Origin: Desulfurococcales archaeon
GTDB taxonomy: Archaea; Thermoproteota; Thermoprotei_A; Sulfolobales; Ignisphaeraceae
Direction: 5' to 3'
NCBI GenBank assembly: GCA_027066265.1
Contig: JAMOOB010000128.1
Span: forward strand, 1-13,545
DNA: 13,545 nucleotides
Positions 1 to 6,405 of this stretch are shown here, piece by piece (positions within the stretch are counted from its first letter, which is position 1; each line of letters starts with the position of its first letter). The translations under genes were made by a program, and so were the position numbers. The notes below the pieces were generated by a model. It was not told the origin of the DNA. It did not search any database and saw only the letters and a list, made by a program, of their open reading frames with translations.

Positions 1-908
1 GCTAGGAGCTTCTTAACGACCGTATCGAGACCTTCTAGTATGTTCGCGAACGGTATTCCAATGATATCGCATAGCACGGTGTTTCCACTTGGTGTTACAT
101 CCAACACGAAACTACCTCTACATCGATATCCCTTCACGTTGCTTAGCTTGAGTGCTGGAACGAATGGTGTACACCACGCTACTACCTCGATACCTAATTC
201 ACGTGCTTTCTCATCGACTTTCCTCAGAGCATCTACATAGTGTTCACGATTTACAGCGATACGATTCGAAGCAGCGTTACCACACTTCATTGCTGGGATT
301 ACGGATAGAGAGGAAGGTTCTAAACGAAGAGCTACGAACTCTATTACGCGATGTATGTAGCTCCAATTCAGTTCACATACTGTTGCATTCACATGGATAT
401 ACGGAACGTATTCGCGTAGGATTGCGTAGTTAGATAAGAATCGATCCCACGTTCTAGATCCTCGAATCAGTTCAAAGGTCTCCTTCGAGTATCCATCGCA
501 GCTCGTATAGACCGCTATCTCGAGCTTCTGGATGGTTCTCAAGAATTCGCGTGGAATATGTATGCAACTCGTGAATACGCTTACTTCGAGTCCAAGGTCA
601 CGTGCATACATGAGAATTTCGACGATGTCGGGTCGTAGAACGGGATCACCACCCGTAAAATGAACGTGCGGAACTCCATGGTTTGCAAGATCGTTCAGTA
701 TTCGTAGGATCTCGCTTGTTGATAGTTCACGTTCTTTCCTATACATCGATGCGTAGCAATGTAGACAGTTCAGCATGCATCTACCCGTTACTACCCATAC
801 AACGAAGTTTGGAATCAAGGTTCCACCTTCATGGTTAAGACTCTTCGGTACCCGTAGAACGAATCTATCCACGCTTATATTCTTCGCAACGGTGATGAGC
901 AGATGCAT
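1..908 (-). CDS. Radical SAM/SPASM-type protein, C-terminus cut by window edge
   Basis: Reading the minus strand from ATG at 908 gives 302 residues with no stop, so the gene runs past position 1. A radical SAM motif, CMLNCLHC (CxxxCxxC), lies about 42-49 residues in, followed by the SAM-binding loop HFTGGDPVLRP. Later cysteines (WCTP, GYRCRG, VLCD) are spaced like the start of a SPASM/twitch domain that binds an auxiliary iron-sulfur cluster. It is the third of three consecutive radical SAM genes on this strand. The ATG at 908 overlaps the upstream gene by 44 nt; an in-frame GTG at 872 would cut this to 8 nt and is equally plausible, as neither has a clear ribosome site. The family modifies peptides or small molecules, but the substrate cannot be told. 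Its place suggests co-transcription with the lipoyl-synthase-like pair; a role in that pathway is only a guess. Confidence 0.85.
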   Translation of the reverse strand, partial: MHLLITVAKNISVDRFVLRVPKSLNHEGGTLIPNFVVWVVTGRCMLNCLHCYASMYRKERELSTSEILRILNDLANHGVPHVHFTGGDPVLRPDIVEILMYARDLGLEVSVFTSCIHIPREFLRTIQKLEIAVYTSCDGYSKETFELIRGSRTWDRFLSNYAILREYVPYIHVNATVCELNWSYIHRVIEFVALRLEPSSLSVIPAMKCGNAASNRIAVNREHYVDALRKVDEKARELGIEVVAWCTPFVPALKLSNVKGYRCRGSFVLDVTPSGNTVLCDIIGIPFANILEGLDTVVKKLL

Positions 909-1737
909 CTACGCTTTCAAGGGGATGAGGGTAGAGGAATTCGTTAAGTTTACTTTGAGGAATTGAACAACATGCATCGTAGAACACATCTATGTAACTC
1001 CATGCAATTGGATGGGGATTCGCAATTCTAGAGACAATGCTCTCAGTAGCCGCGTAGAGATCGAGTTCTTTCTTGAGTTTCGACGGTCTCATGCATCCTA
1101 GGTAGAGCTCGAGATCGAACTTTGATGCTACGTCGAGCAAACGCTTCAATGTTTCGAAGGAAGGAACTTCGGGGCATATGAACACGAGCAAGGTTACCGT
1201 GTTCAAACCTCGATCGCGAAGATAAGCAAGTTCGTTTACCAACGATTCACGACCTTGGTGGGGGTGCCATAGAAATACGTGTGGCACGACGTAAGCACCA
1301 GCATTCAGAAAAGTTTCGAGTGTCCTTACGTAGCGTTCTACATCGAGGTTTCGTACGTACTGAGCTATGTAGGGACTCAACGTGAACTCTAGATCGACAA
1401 CATCTACGTATTGCGAAATAATTCGAGCGATCTCATCGTTCTCAACGAATCCTGGATGCATCGTGACAACCGAGAATAGGCGCCGTATTTCAGGCAACAG
1501 TTCTAGGACTCGATCTAGGTTCAGTAGGATGCCACTACGATTGAACCCTCCACTAATGAGAATCCCCTTCACTCCTCGAGATAAGAGTCTGGAGATCGAT
1601 GTGTAGGGATCGCGAAGATCTAGGTATTCCATCGATGACAAATACTTGGATTCGCAGTATCTGCAACGTAATTCGCAGTAGGTTCCCGAAGTAGTCAATA
1701 CTGTGAAAAGTTTTCTATGGAAGAACCCCGATGTCAT
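865..1737 (-). CDS. Radical SAM protein, LipS1/LipS2-type lipoyl synthase subunit
   Basis: This 290-residue protein has the radical SAM cluster motif CELRCRYC at residues 21-28 and a glycine-rich SAM-binding stretch ISGGFNRSG near 61-69. Further cysteines at 188, 215 (GCMRP), 256-257 (DACC) and 284 could hold a second iron-sulfur cluster, which sulfur-inserting enzymes use as the sulfur donor. The start overlaps the stop of the upstream radical SAM gene by 4 nt (ATGA), so the two are probably translationally coupled. In archaea such as Thermococcus, two radical SAM proteins once annotated as biotin synthases (LipS1 and LipS2) together make the lipoyl cofactor from octanoyl-carrier protein. 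The pairing here, next to divergent LplA, LplB and an FAD oxidoreductase, fits that pathway. I cannot tell from sequence alone which of the two is LipS1. Confidence 0.8.
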   Translation of the reverse strand: MTSGFFHRKLFTVLTTSGTYCELRCRYCESKYLSSMEYLDLRDPYTSISRLLSRGVKGILISGGFNRSGILLNLDRVLELLPEIRRLFSVVTMHPGFVENDEIARIISQYVDVVDLEFTLSPYIAQYVRNLDVERYVRTLETFLNAGAYVVPHVFLWHPHQGRESLVNELAYLRDRGLNTVTLLVFICPEVPSFETLKRLLDVASKFDLELYLGCMRPSKLKKELDLYAATESIVSRIANPHPIAWSYIDVFYDACCSIPQSKLNEFLYPHPLESVDASAHHRCEEYKRG

Positions 1738-2663
1738 AGAGCGTTCACGGCTTGAAGTTCTTGTTCAACTTCCTTAATGTGTTTCTCGAGAAGAGAACGT
1801 GAAGAAAAGTTATATATAGGTCCTCGAGGACTCTCGTTATAGAAAGGACGATTGCATCCAGGACAGCCACGTGTGTACACGGCTTCTAGAGGATCTATGG
1901 GCAACGCGCGTTTCACGATCAATCTATCGAAATCTATGTAGTGTTCAGGATCGTAACCTTCGTCGAGGAGCTTGAGCGCGATTTGTAGTAATCGATAGTG
2001 CTCGACCTTGATCCCCGGAAACCTACGTTCAGATTTTGGGGGAGCTACGTAGTTGAAGAGAGCAATGTAAGCACCTAGCTTGGTCAACCTTTTAGCTAGC
2101 TTTACAACGTCTCGAAGATCTTCGCCTAGCCCCGCAACGACATGAACCCATACCTTAGCTTTACCGAGCATGCGCACGCCATTCTCGATGAATCTGATGT
2201 ATGTAGACCACGTGAATGGCTTTTCAACGGATTCGAATATTGTTGGAGATGCTGCGTCGAGGCCTATGCCTAGGCAATCGATGTACTTAGCAAGATCCTC
2301 GAGTACTTTCGATGGTAACGGTGTTGTGCACAACGATAGCGGTGTAGAGAATCTCTCAAAGAACTTAAGCAAGGTCATCAGTTCTTCGACGAACATGCGT
2401 TTCAATACGTTCTGAATACAGATCCTAACGAAAACGTGTTTCCAATGCTTCTCCAAGACCTCGAGCTCTACTGCAGGCCACATTACTCTCGCTAGATACT
2501 CTCTGCTCGAGCTGTTTCTATGTGACTGGGAACAGAATGCACATCGAGCTATGCATCCATTCGGTGCGTACTGCAGCACGTAGAGCGTGGTCGGTACGTC
2601 GATCAGAGCGATGTTCTCGATGCCTAGCCTTGCTAAGGATCCTATCGAAACGCGTACTATCAT
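1734..2663 (-). CDS. Radical SAM protein, LipS1/LipS2-type lipoyl synthase subunit (biotin synthase-like)
   Basis: This 309-residue protein carries CIARCAFC at residues 37-44, a CxxxCxxC radical SAM motif followed by SQS, as in biotin synthase-like enzymes. A second cysteine pair, GCPGCNRPFYNE at about 266-277, is a good candidate to bind an auxiliary iron-sulfur cluster. It is the first gene of a leftward operon; the next radical SAM gene starts inside its stop codon. There is no clear ribosome site before ATG 2663, and a TATA-like element lies about 29 nt upstream, so the transcript is probably leaderless. With its partner it most likely forms the two-protein lipoyl synthase (LipS1/LipS2), adding sulfur to C6 and C8 of a protein-bound octanoyl group. 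The alternative is an unrelated biotin synthase-like enzyme; the lplA-lplB context argues against that. Confidence 0.8.
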   Translation of the reverse strand: MIVRVSIGSLARLGIENIALIDVPTTLYVLQYAPNGCIARCAFCSQSHRNSSSREYLARVMWPAVELEVLEKHWKHVFVRICIQNVLKRMFVEELMTLLKFFERFSTPLSLCTTPLPSKVLEDLAKYIDCLGIGLDAASPTIFESVEKPFTWSTYIRFIENGVRMLGKAKVWVHVVAGLGEDLRDVVKLAKRLTKLGAYIALFNYVAPPKSERRFPGIKVEHYRLLQIALKLLDEGYDPEHYIDFDRLIVKRALPIDPLEAVYTRGCPGCNRPFYNESPRGPIYNFSSRSLLEKHIKEVEQELQAVNAL

Positions 2664-2711
2664 CGTGAAAGCTCTAGTATAGCTTGGTAGATAAAGGTTC
2701 TGGGATCCGTT
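2664..2711. promoter_or_regulatory. Divergent promoter between lipoyl synthase and lipoate ligase operons
   Basis: These 48 bases separate two start codons that face away from each other. For the leftward genes, CTTTATCTA (complement of about 2688-2696) is centred some 29 nt before ATG 2663 and would give a nearly leaderless RNA. For the rightward genes, AGTATAGC at 2676-2683 is centred about 32 nt before GTG 2712. Both fit the archaeal TATA-to-start spacing of about 26 nt. The two boxes almost abut, so the two operons may compete for or share factors. The assignment rests on spacing and rough likeness only. Confidence 0.5.
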
Positions 2712-3455
2712 GTGGAGCTGAGGCTAGTCATGGATCTAGAGGGTAGGAACGGCTACGAACAGATGGCTATAGACGAAGCTACGCTAGAGCTAGTTGCACG
2801 AAATCGATTGCCACCAACGTTAAGGATCTGGAGGTTCAAGCCCTCTACCGTATCCATAGGATACTTTCAACGTGTACACGAAGTAGTTAAGCTAGATAAA
2901 GCTCGAGAGCTTGGCATAGACGTCGTTAGAAGGTTTACGGGTGGTGGTGCGGTATTCCATGACTACGAAGGCGAAATCGTGTACAGCATCGCAATGCCTA
3001 TAACCAAGGATTTCGTGGATGTTGCCAAGAGCTATGAACGTATATGTAGCGCGATCGTGGCAATGCTTCGCAAGCTTGGATTGAATGCCTCGTTTAAGCC
3101 TATAAACGACGTTGTTGTTCAAGGCAAAAAGGTTTCGGGAAGTGCGCAGGCGAGACGAGGAGCATTGCTTCAACACGGTACAGTCATGGTCTCCACAAGG
3201 ATCGAGATCATGGATCAAGTACTCGTGCCACCACCTACGAAGAAGGTGTCAAGCTTTCGAGAAGTCGTAACGACGGTAAACCTCGAACTTGGGACGAACA
3301 TCGAGATAGATAGAGTTGCTAGGTTGCTTGTTGAAAGCTTCGAAGAGATCCTGAATGCGAAGACGTATCGCGATGTTCTAGGCAGCGAGGTAATCTCTTT
3401 GGCAAGAGAGTTGGAGCCCAAGTATAGGAGCGAGGAATGGTTATTCAAGAGGTAG
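2712..3455 (+). CDS. lplA: Lipoate-protein ligase A, catalytic domain (LplA)
   Basis: The 247-residue product has the marks of the biotin/lipoate ligase fold: RRFTGGGAVFHD at residues 73-84, which binds the lipoyl-adenylate, NDVVVQGKKVSGSAQ at 132-146 with the likely catalytic lysine K140 in KVSG, and QHGT at 154-157. The family activates octanoate or lipoate with ATP and attaches it to a lysine of a carrier protein such as GcvH, an E2 subunit or LbpA. It lacks the C-terminal accessory domain of bacterial LplA, which is encoded by the next gene. The start is GTG 2712, since MELRLVMDLEGRNGYEQMAIDE matches the usual family beginning, including the conserved MAIDE. In a LipS1/LipS2 pathway it probably loads octanoate first, and the synthase pair then adds sulfur. 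Confidence 0.93.
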   Translation: MELRLVMDLEGRNGYEQMAIDEATLELVARNRLPPTLRIWRFKPSTVSIGYFQRVHEVVKLDKARELGIDVVRRFTGGGAVFHDYEGEIVYSIAMPITKDFVDVAKSYERICSAIVAMLRKLGLNASFKPINDVVVQGKKVSGSAQARRGALLQHGTVMVSTRIEIMDQVLVPPPTKKVSSFREVVTTVNLELGTNIEIDRVARLLVESFEEILNAKTYRDVLGSEVISLARELEPKYRSEEWLFKR

Positions 3456-3461
3456 GGGATC

Positions 3462-3743
3462 GTGAAGTACGTAAAATGTTTTAGGAAAGAAAAGAATGTA
3501 TGCGTTGAAGTAGAGCTTCATAACTGTCGCGTGATAGACGTCAAGATCTTCGGAGATTTCTTCGTTTACCCCGAAGACGCAATTGAAAAACTCGAGAACG
3601 CTCTTAGAATGTGTAGCACGAAGGAATGCATAGAAAAAGCGATTGAGAGCATCTCCAGATATTCGACTCCGCTAGGGTTTTCATGGAGCGACCTCGTTGA
3701 AGCGCTGGCATCCATAGTCGAGGAATGTTCGGAGCGCGGTTAG
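3462..3743 (+). CDS. lplB: Lipoate-protein ligase accessory subunit (LplB)
   Basis: This small 93-residue protein matches the accessory domain that follows the catalytic domain in bacterial lipoate ligase. The telling motif is GDFFVYPED at residues 31-39, followed by IEKLENAL. In Thermoplasma the domain is also a separate protein and is needed to form the lipoyl-adenylate; the same role is expected here, in a heterodimer with LplA. The gene starts with GTG 6 nt after the lplA stop, with GAGGT at 3449-3453 as ribosome site (8-nt spacer). The downstream oxidoreductase starts 2 nt after its stop, so the three genes form one operon. It has five cysteines, more than expected for this domain, with no obvious metal-site pattern. 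Confidence 0.88.
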   Translation: MKYVKCFRKEKNVCVEVELHNCRVIDVKIFGDFFVYPEDAIEKLENALRMCSTKECIEKAIESISRYSTPLGFSWSDLVEALASIVEECSERG

Positions 3744-3745
3744 CG

Positions 3746-4852
3746 ATGAACGTAATTGTTGTTGGTGCTGGAATCGCTGGATTGTTAACGGCACTACAAG
3801 TTCTTAAGAATGGAGAAGCTGATGTGATCGTATTCGAGAAAAGACGTGAAGTAGGAAGGAAGCATTGTGCTGGCATAGTATCGACCAGAGTCGTAGAGTT
3901 GATAGATGCGTACGACTTCATCGAGGCAAGCTACCGAACGCTGTGTATATCGATACCGTTGACGAAGATTAGGTTGAAGATCTCTTGCGATCGTGTGTTC
4001 GCTCATAAAATCGATAGAGTCGAGCACGAACGTTACTTAGCTCAAGTAGTCGAAGAGTTGGGTGGCAAGATATTTCTGCAATCGAATGTGATGAAAGTGG
4101 AACCCCATTCGAAGAATGGTGTAGCGTATGTGCATAAGGAAGGATCTGTAATCAAGATTAGCGGAGACTTCGTTGTTGTAGCTGAAGGCGTTGAACGAAG
4201 AATTGCGAACTCTCTCGGACTACGATCCGTGGAGCATCGTAGGTATGGTATTCAGACGGTGATCGAAACTATCCGAGGTTTGGAAGAGGATAGAATAGAT
4301 GTTGTATACGATCCCATAAATATCGAGGGATTTGCGTGGATAGCAAGTCTTAGTAGACGAAAAGCGTTGATAGGTATCGTAGCGCAATCCAATGTCTTGG
4401 AGAGGTTATCAATGCTACTTCGATGCCTAGACAAGTACGTGGGTGTTTCAAGGGTAGTAGAACGCCCATTTGGAGGAATAGTGCTTCGGGGTTACCCAAT
4501 TAGGATAGGTTTAGGCAAGGTTGTCGGTGTAGGAGACTGTGTTTCCATGGTTAAGAGTGTTAGTGGAGGAGGTCTCTACGCAATAAGTATAGCGTCTAGG
4601 ATGGTAGCTAAACTAGTGTCTAGCAACAGAATCGATGCGCTACACGAATTGAGTAACCTATGCATGGAATTAAGGCGTCAGTACTTGCTTGCAAAGTTCG
4701 TGGATACGATCTTGAAAGAGCTGTCGATGTTCAAAACATTTAGTAAATGGATTGAGGTAGAGATCGCTATTACTGAACTCGATTGGGATAAGCACGTAGA
4801 CTTAATCAAGAGATTAGCTCGATTCGTGAAACGAATCAGCGTTGTTAGCTAA
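3746..4852 (+). CDS. FAD-dependent oxidoreductase, geranylgeranyl reductase-like (LipT-like)
   Basis: The product (368 residues from ATG 3746) opens with the dinucleotide-binding motif VVGAGIAGL (GxGxxG at 7-12) and an acidic residue at E31 that would hold the ribose. CAGIVS near residue 41 and VGVGDCVSMVKSVSGGGLY about 260-280 residues in are typical of the geranylgeranyl reductase/FixC-like flavoprotein family. An earlier ATG at 3725 would overlap lplB by 19 nt and add seven residues before the strand that begins the FAD fold, so 3746 is preferred. Members of this family are known to lie beside sLpl(AB) and lipS1/lipS2 genes and were named LipT; their exact reaction was, to my knowledge, not proven. 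Here it is the third gene of the lplA-lplB operon. The alternative, archaeal lipid reduction, is less likely by context. Confidence 0.8.
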   Translation: MNVIVVGAGIAGLLTALQVLKNGEADVIVFEKRREVGRKHCAGIVSTRVVELIDAYDFIEASYRTLCISIPLTKIRLKISCDRVFAHKIDRVEHERYLAQVVEELGGKIFLQSNVMKVEPHSKNGVAYVHKEGSVIKISGDFVVVAEGVERRIANSLGLRSVEHRRYGIQTVIETIRGLEEDRIDVVYDPINIEGFAWIASLSRRKALIGIVAQSNVLERLSMLLRCLDKYVGVSRVVERPFGGIVLRGYPIRIGLGKVVGVGDCVSMVKSVSGGGLYAISIASRMVAKLVSSNRIDALHELSNLCMELRRQYLLAKFVDTILKELSMFKTFSKWIEVEIAITELDWDKHVDLIKRLARFVKRISVVS

Positions 4853-5382
4853 GCAAGTTGTAGCTGTCGATACTTTCTATACGCTGCGAGTAGGCCTACG
4901 ATAGTGATGTACAAAGTGAGGGATGCGACGATGTTTTGTAGCGAGAGATCCAATGCGTAGTTCAGTACCAAGCCTATGAGTGGTACTATCGCTAAGGATA
5001 ACCCGATTGAAAGCGCTAGACGTTCCAATGGTTTAAGATCTGTTTCGCGTGGATACAATGCCTCTACGGTTACGTATCCAGGGATGAAGAGCGTTGTTAT
5101 GCAACCAAGAATGTATCGAGCATAGCTTATCAACGGCAACGTACCGGACAATGCTATCAATACGTCGGTAACGTACGTTATGACTAGCGCTGTCCAAAGC
5201 CAGAGACAGTAATCGCATCTCATTAAGTAGGCTAAGAAGTAGTGAGGTGGGTTAGGATCTCGGATCCTAATTCTACCCTCAACGATTTCTTGGTAGACTC
5301 GGTACATCGCTTTATACCTAGATCTGAATCCTTTCGCAGTACCAATCCTCTTCTTTAGATAATCTTCAAGTCTTTCGCTCAT
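4849..5382 (-). CDS. DUF1616-type membrane protein, membrane half only
   Basis: From ATG 5382 the product is 177 residues with about four membrane segments. FIPGYVTVEALYP (99-111) and ERLALSIGLSLAIVPLIG with its following LVLNY (120-142) are the hallmark motifs of the N-terminal membrane part of DUF1616 proteins. The usual C-terminal extracytoplasmic domain is missing, as the protein stops after one more membrane segment and a basic tail; that domain seems to be the gene just upstream. A longer frame reaches 5469 but would overlap that gene by 91 nt; the chosen ATG overlaps its stop by exactly 4 nt (ATGA), like the other junctions here. The first 50 residues are basic and probably cytoplasmic. 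Function is unknown; DUF1616 genes in archaea are often near surface or glycosylation genes. The stop overlaps that of the lipT-like gene by 3 nt, tail to tail. Confidence 0.82.
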   Translation of the reverse strand: MSERLEDYLKKRIGTAKGFRSRYKAMYRVYQEIVEGRIRIRDPNPPHYFLAYLMRCDYCLWLWTALVITYVTDVLIALSGTLPLISYARYILGCITTLFIPGYVTVEALYPRETDLKPLERLALSIGLSLAIVPLIGLVLNYALDLSLQNIVASLTLYITIVGLLAAYRKYRQLQLA

Positions 5383-5879
5383 GGTGTACCAACCTCGTAG
5401 ACCTTCACATAGTGGTGAAGCCAAATCCCAGTGTACTTCCAAGAATCGTTGTCTACGTCGTATATCCATACCTCGAATATTAACGCAATTCGTTGCCCTA
5501 CGAGACTAGGCTTAACGTATACGGGGACAACCATGCGTAGCGTAACGTTGGCACGATCCTCTAGAATGGTTTCAAAGGTTTTTAGTGTTGGTTCTGGGCT
5601 AGGCGTACTATTCGTCGGCAAGGTTTCGTTCGTTCCGATCTTGTACCTGATCTGTACGTAGATCGGTTCACCGAGATGGTTCTCTAGGTATAGGCATAGC
5701 GTGATGTTTCCTCCATTTACGACGGCACGTGGATACGTACCGATGCTGCAGTTAGCATTCAGAAGCGTAGCTAGGAGGAAATGTTCGTGAGGTCTAAGCA
5801 TCAGTGCTAGACTGAAGAAGGTTGCAACGACTACAAGTGCGAGGAGGACTGCGAATACATCGCGATCGAGCAAGTTCAT
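5379..5879 (-). CDS. Membrane-anchored extracytoplasmic protein, like the DUF1616 outer domain
   Basis: This 166-residue protein has one N-terminal membrane anchor (about residues 8-28, AVLLALVVVATFFSLALML) and then a beta-rich outer region. HEHFLLATLLNANCSIGTYPRAV, with LENHLGEPIYVQIRYKI after it, and the tail IWLHHYVKVYE resemble the C-terminal domain of DUF1616 proteins, which follows the membrane part in the usual single-chain form. Here it is a separate gene that lies before the membrane half. It has several N-x-T/S sites (for example NETLPTNST and NVT) that could be glycosylated outside the cell. Both its start and stop overlap neighbours by 4 nt, so it is made together with them. The DUF1616 link is by eye and less certain than for the membrane half. 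Confidence 0.72.
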   Translation of the reverse strand: MNLLDRDVFAVLLALVVVATFFSLALMLRPHEHFLLATLLNANCSIGTYPRAVVNGGNITLCLYLENHLGEPIYVQIRYKIGTNETLPTNSTPSPEPTLKTFETILEDRANVTLRMVVPVYVKPSLVGQRIALIFEVWIYDVDNDSWKYTGIWLHHYVKVYEVGTP

Positions 5880-6358
5880 CGCTCAACGACCCACTTCCTT
5901 CTTACTCGTAGCCATATCCATAGGTAAACGTATGGAAACAGGAAGTAGAAAACTATTGGTATCGCGATCAACGACGCAATCGTGATGCTGAAACGCACTC
6001 TCTTCTCCATGACTATTCGAGGAGCTTCTCTTTCCAATCTATTGAGTTCAGCGCTAGCATTCTGTACCAGCATCGATGCCTTGCGGTACTGTCCTTGGTC
6101 GAACGCTTCAAGAGCTTTTCTAAGTGTCGCTACCACTGGTGCTACATCAACGCCTTCGCGATGAAGGTGTACGCATCGTTTGAATAGCCTTAGTATCTCA
6201 TCGCGAATGCTCTGCGAATGGACTGCTGGTGAAGCAACGAGATGTACCGCTAACAGTACCAATATCAATGCCGATAGCGTTGATGAGCGCAACCAACGAA
6301 ACACCCTCGCAATGTTGCTTAGAGGGTGGTAATAGCTTTCACTATGATTGAAGTCCAT
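5876..6358 (-). CDS. Membrane protein with N-terminal signal anchor and helical outer region, unknown function
   Basis: The 160-residue product has a hydrophobic stretch at about 28-46 (STLSALILVLLAVHLVASPA, a likely signal sequence ending near AVHSQS), a helical, probably coiled-coil outer segment (about 50-115) and a membrane helix at about 125-150, ending in a short basic cytoplasmic tail (RVRRKWVVER). The middle segment reads like a helical hairpin repeat that counts heads by size (LRKALEAFDQGQYRKASMLV). I recognise no family. It is the first gene of a three-gene leftward operon with two DUF1616-like genes, joined by ATGA overlaps, so the three products probably form one envelope complex. 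A GGAGGT sits at 6381-6386 on this strand but is 22 nt from the start, too far to serve as its ribosome site. Confidence 0.75.
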   Translation of the reverse strand: MDFNHSESYYHPLSNIARVFRWLRSSTLSALILVLLAVHLVASPAVHSQSIRDEILRLFKRCVHLHREGVDVAPVVATLRKALEAFDQGQYRKASMLVQNASAELNRLEREAPRIVMEKRVRFSITIASLIAIPIVFYFLFPYVYLWIWLRVRRKWVVER

Positions 6359-6364
6359 GCGAAC

Positions 6365-6398
6365 TTTTTACCTAGATCTACCTCCGCTAATGACGGTG
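6365..6398 (+). promoter_or_regulatory. TATA-like box and Shine-Dalgarno site of pheS
   Basis: TTTTTA at 6365-6370 would place the transcription start near 6393. GGTG at 6395-6398 is followed by a 7-nt spacer to ATT at 6406. The site therefore points to ATT as the start of PheS rather than the TTG at 6460, which has no ribosome site at proper spacing. Confidence 0.5.
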
Positions 6399-6405
6399 TT
6401 AAGCT

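Noticed and set aside
152..433. Plus-strand open frame of 93 codons
   Set aside because: It lies opposite the partial radical SAM/SPASM gene, whose motifs are clear on the minus strand.
1540..1560. ATTGAACCCTCC, resembling the reverse complement of a tRNA T-arm
   Set aside because: It codes for part of the radical SAM protein (GGFNRSG) and no other tRNA stems fit around it.
2892..3448. Minus-strand open frames of 108 and 77 codons
   Set aside because: They are opposite lplA, which has full family motifs; they lack start signals and sense.
5383..5469. N-terminal extension of the DUF1616 membrane protein to 5469
   Set aside because: It would overlap the upstream gene by 91 nt, while the internal ATG at 5382 gives the same ATGA junction as the gene before it.
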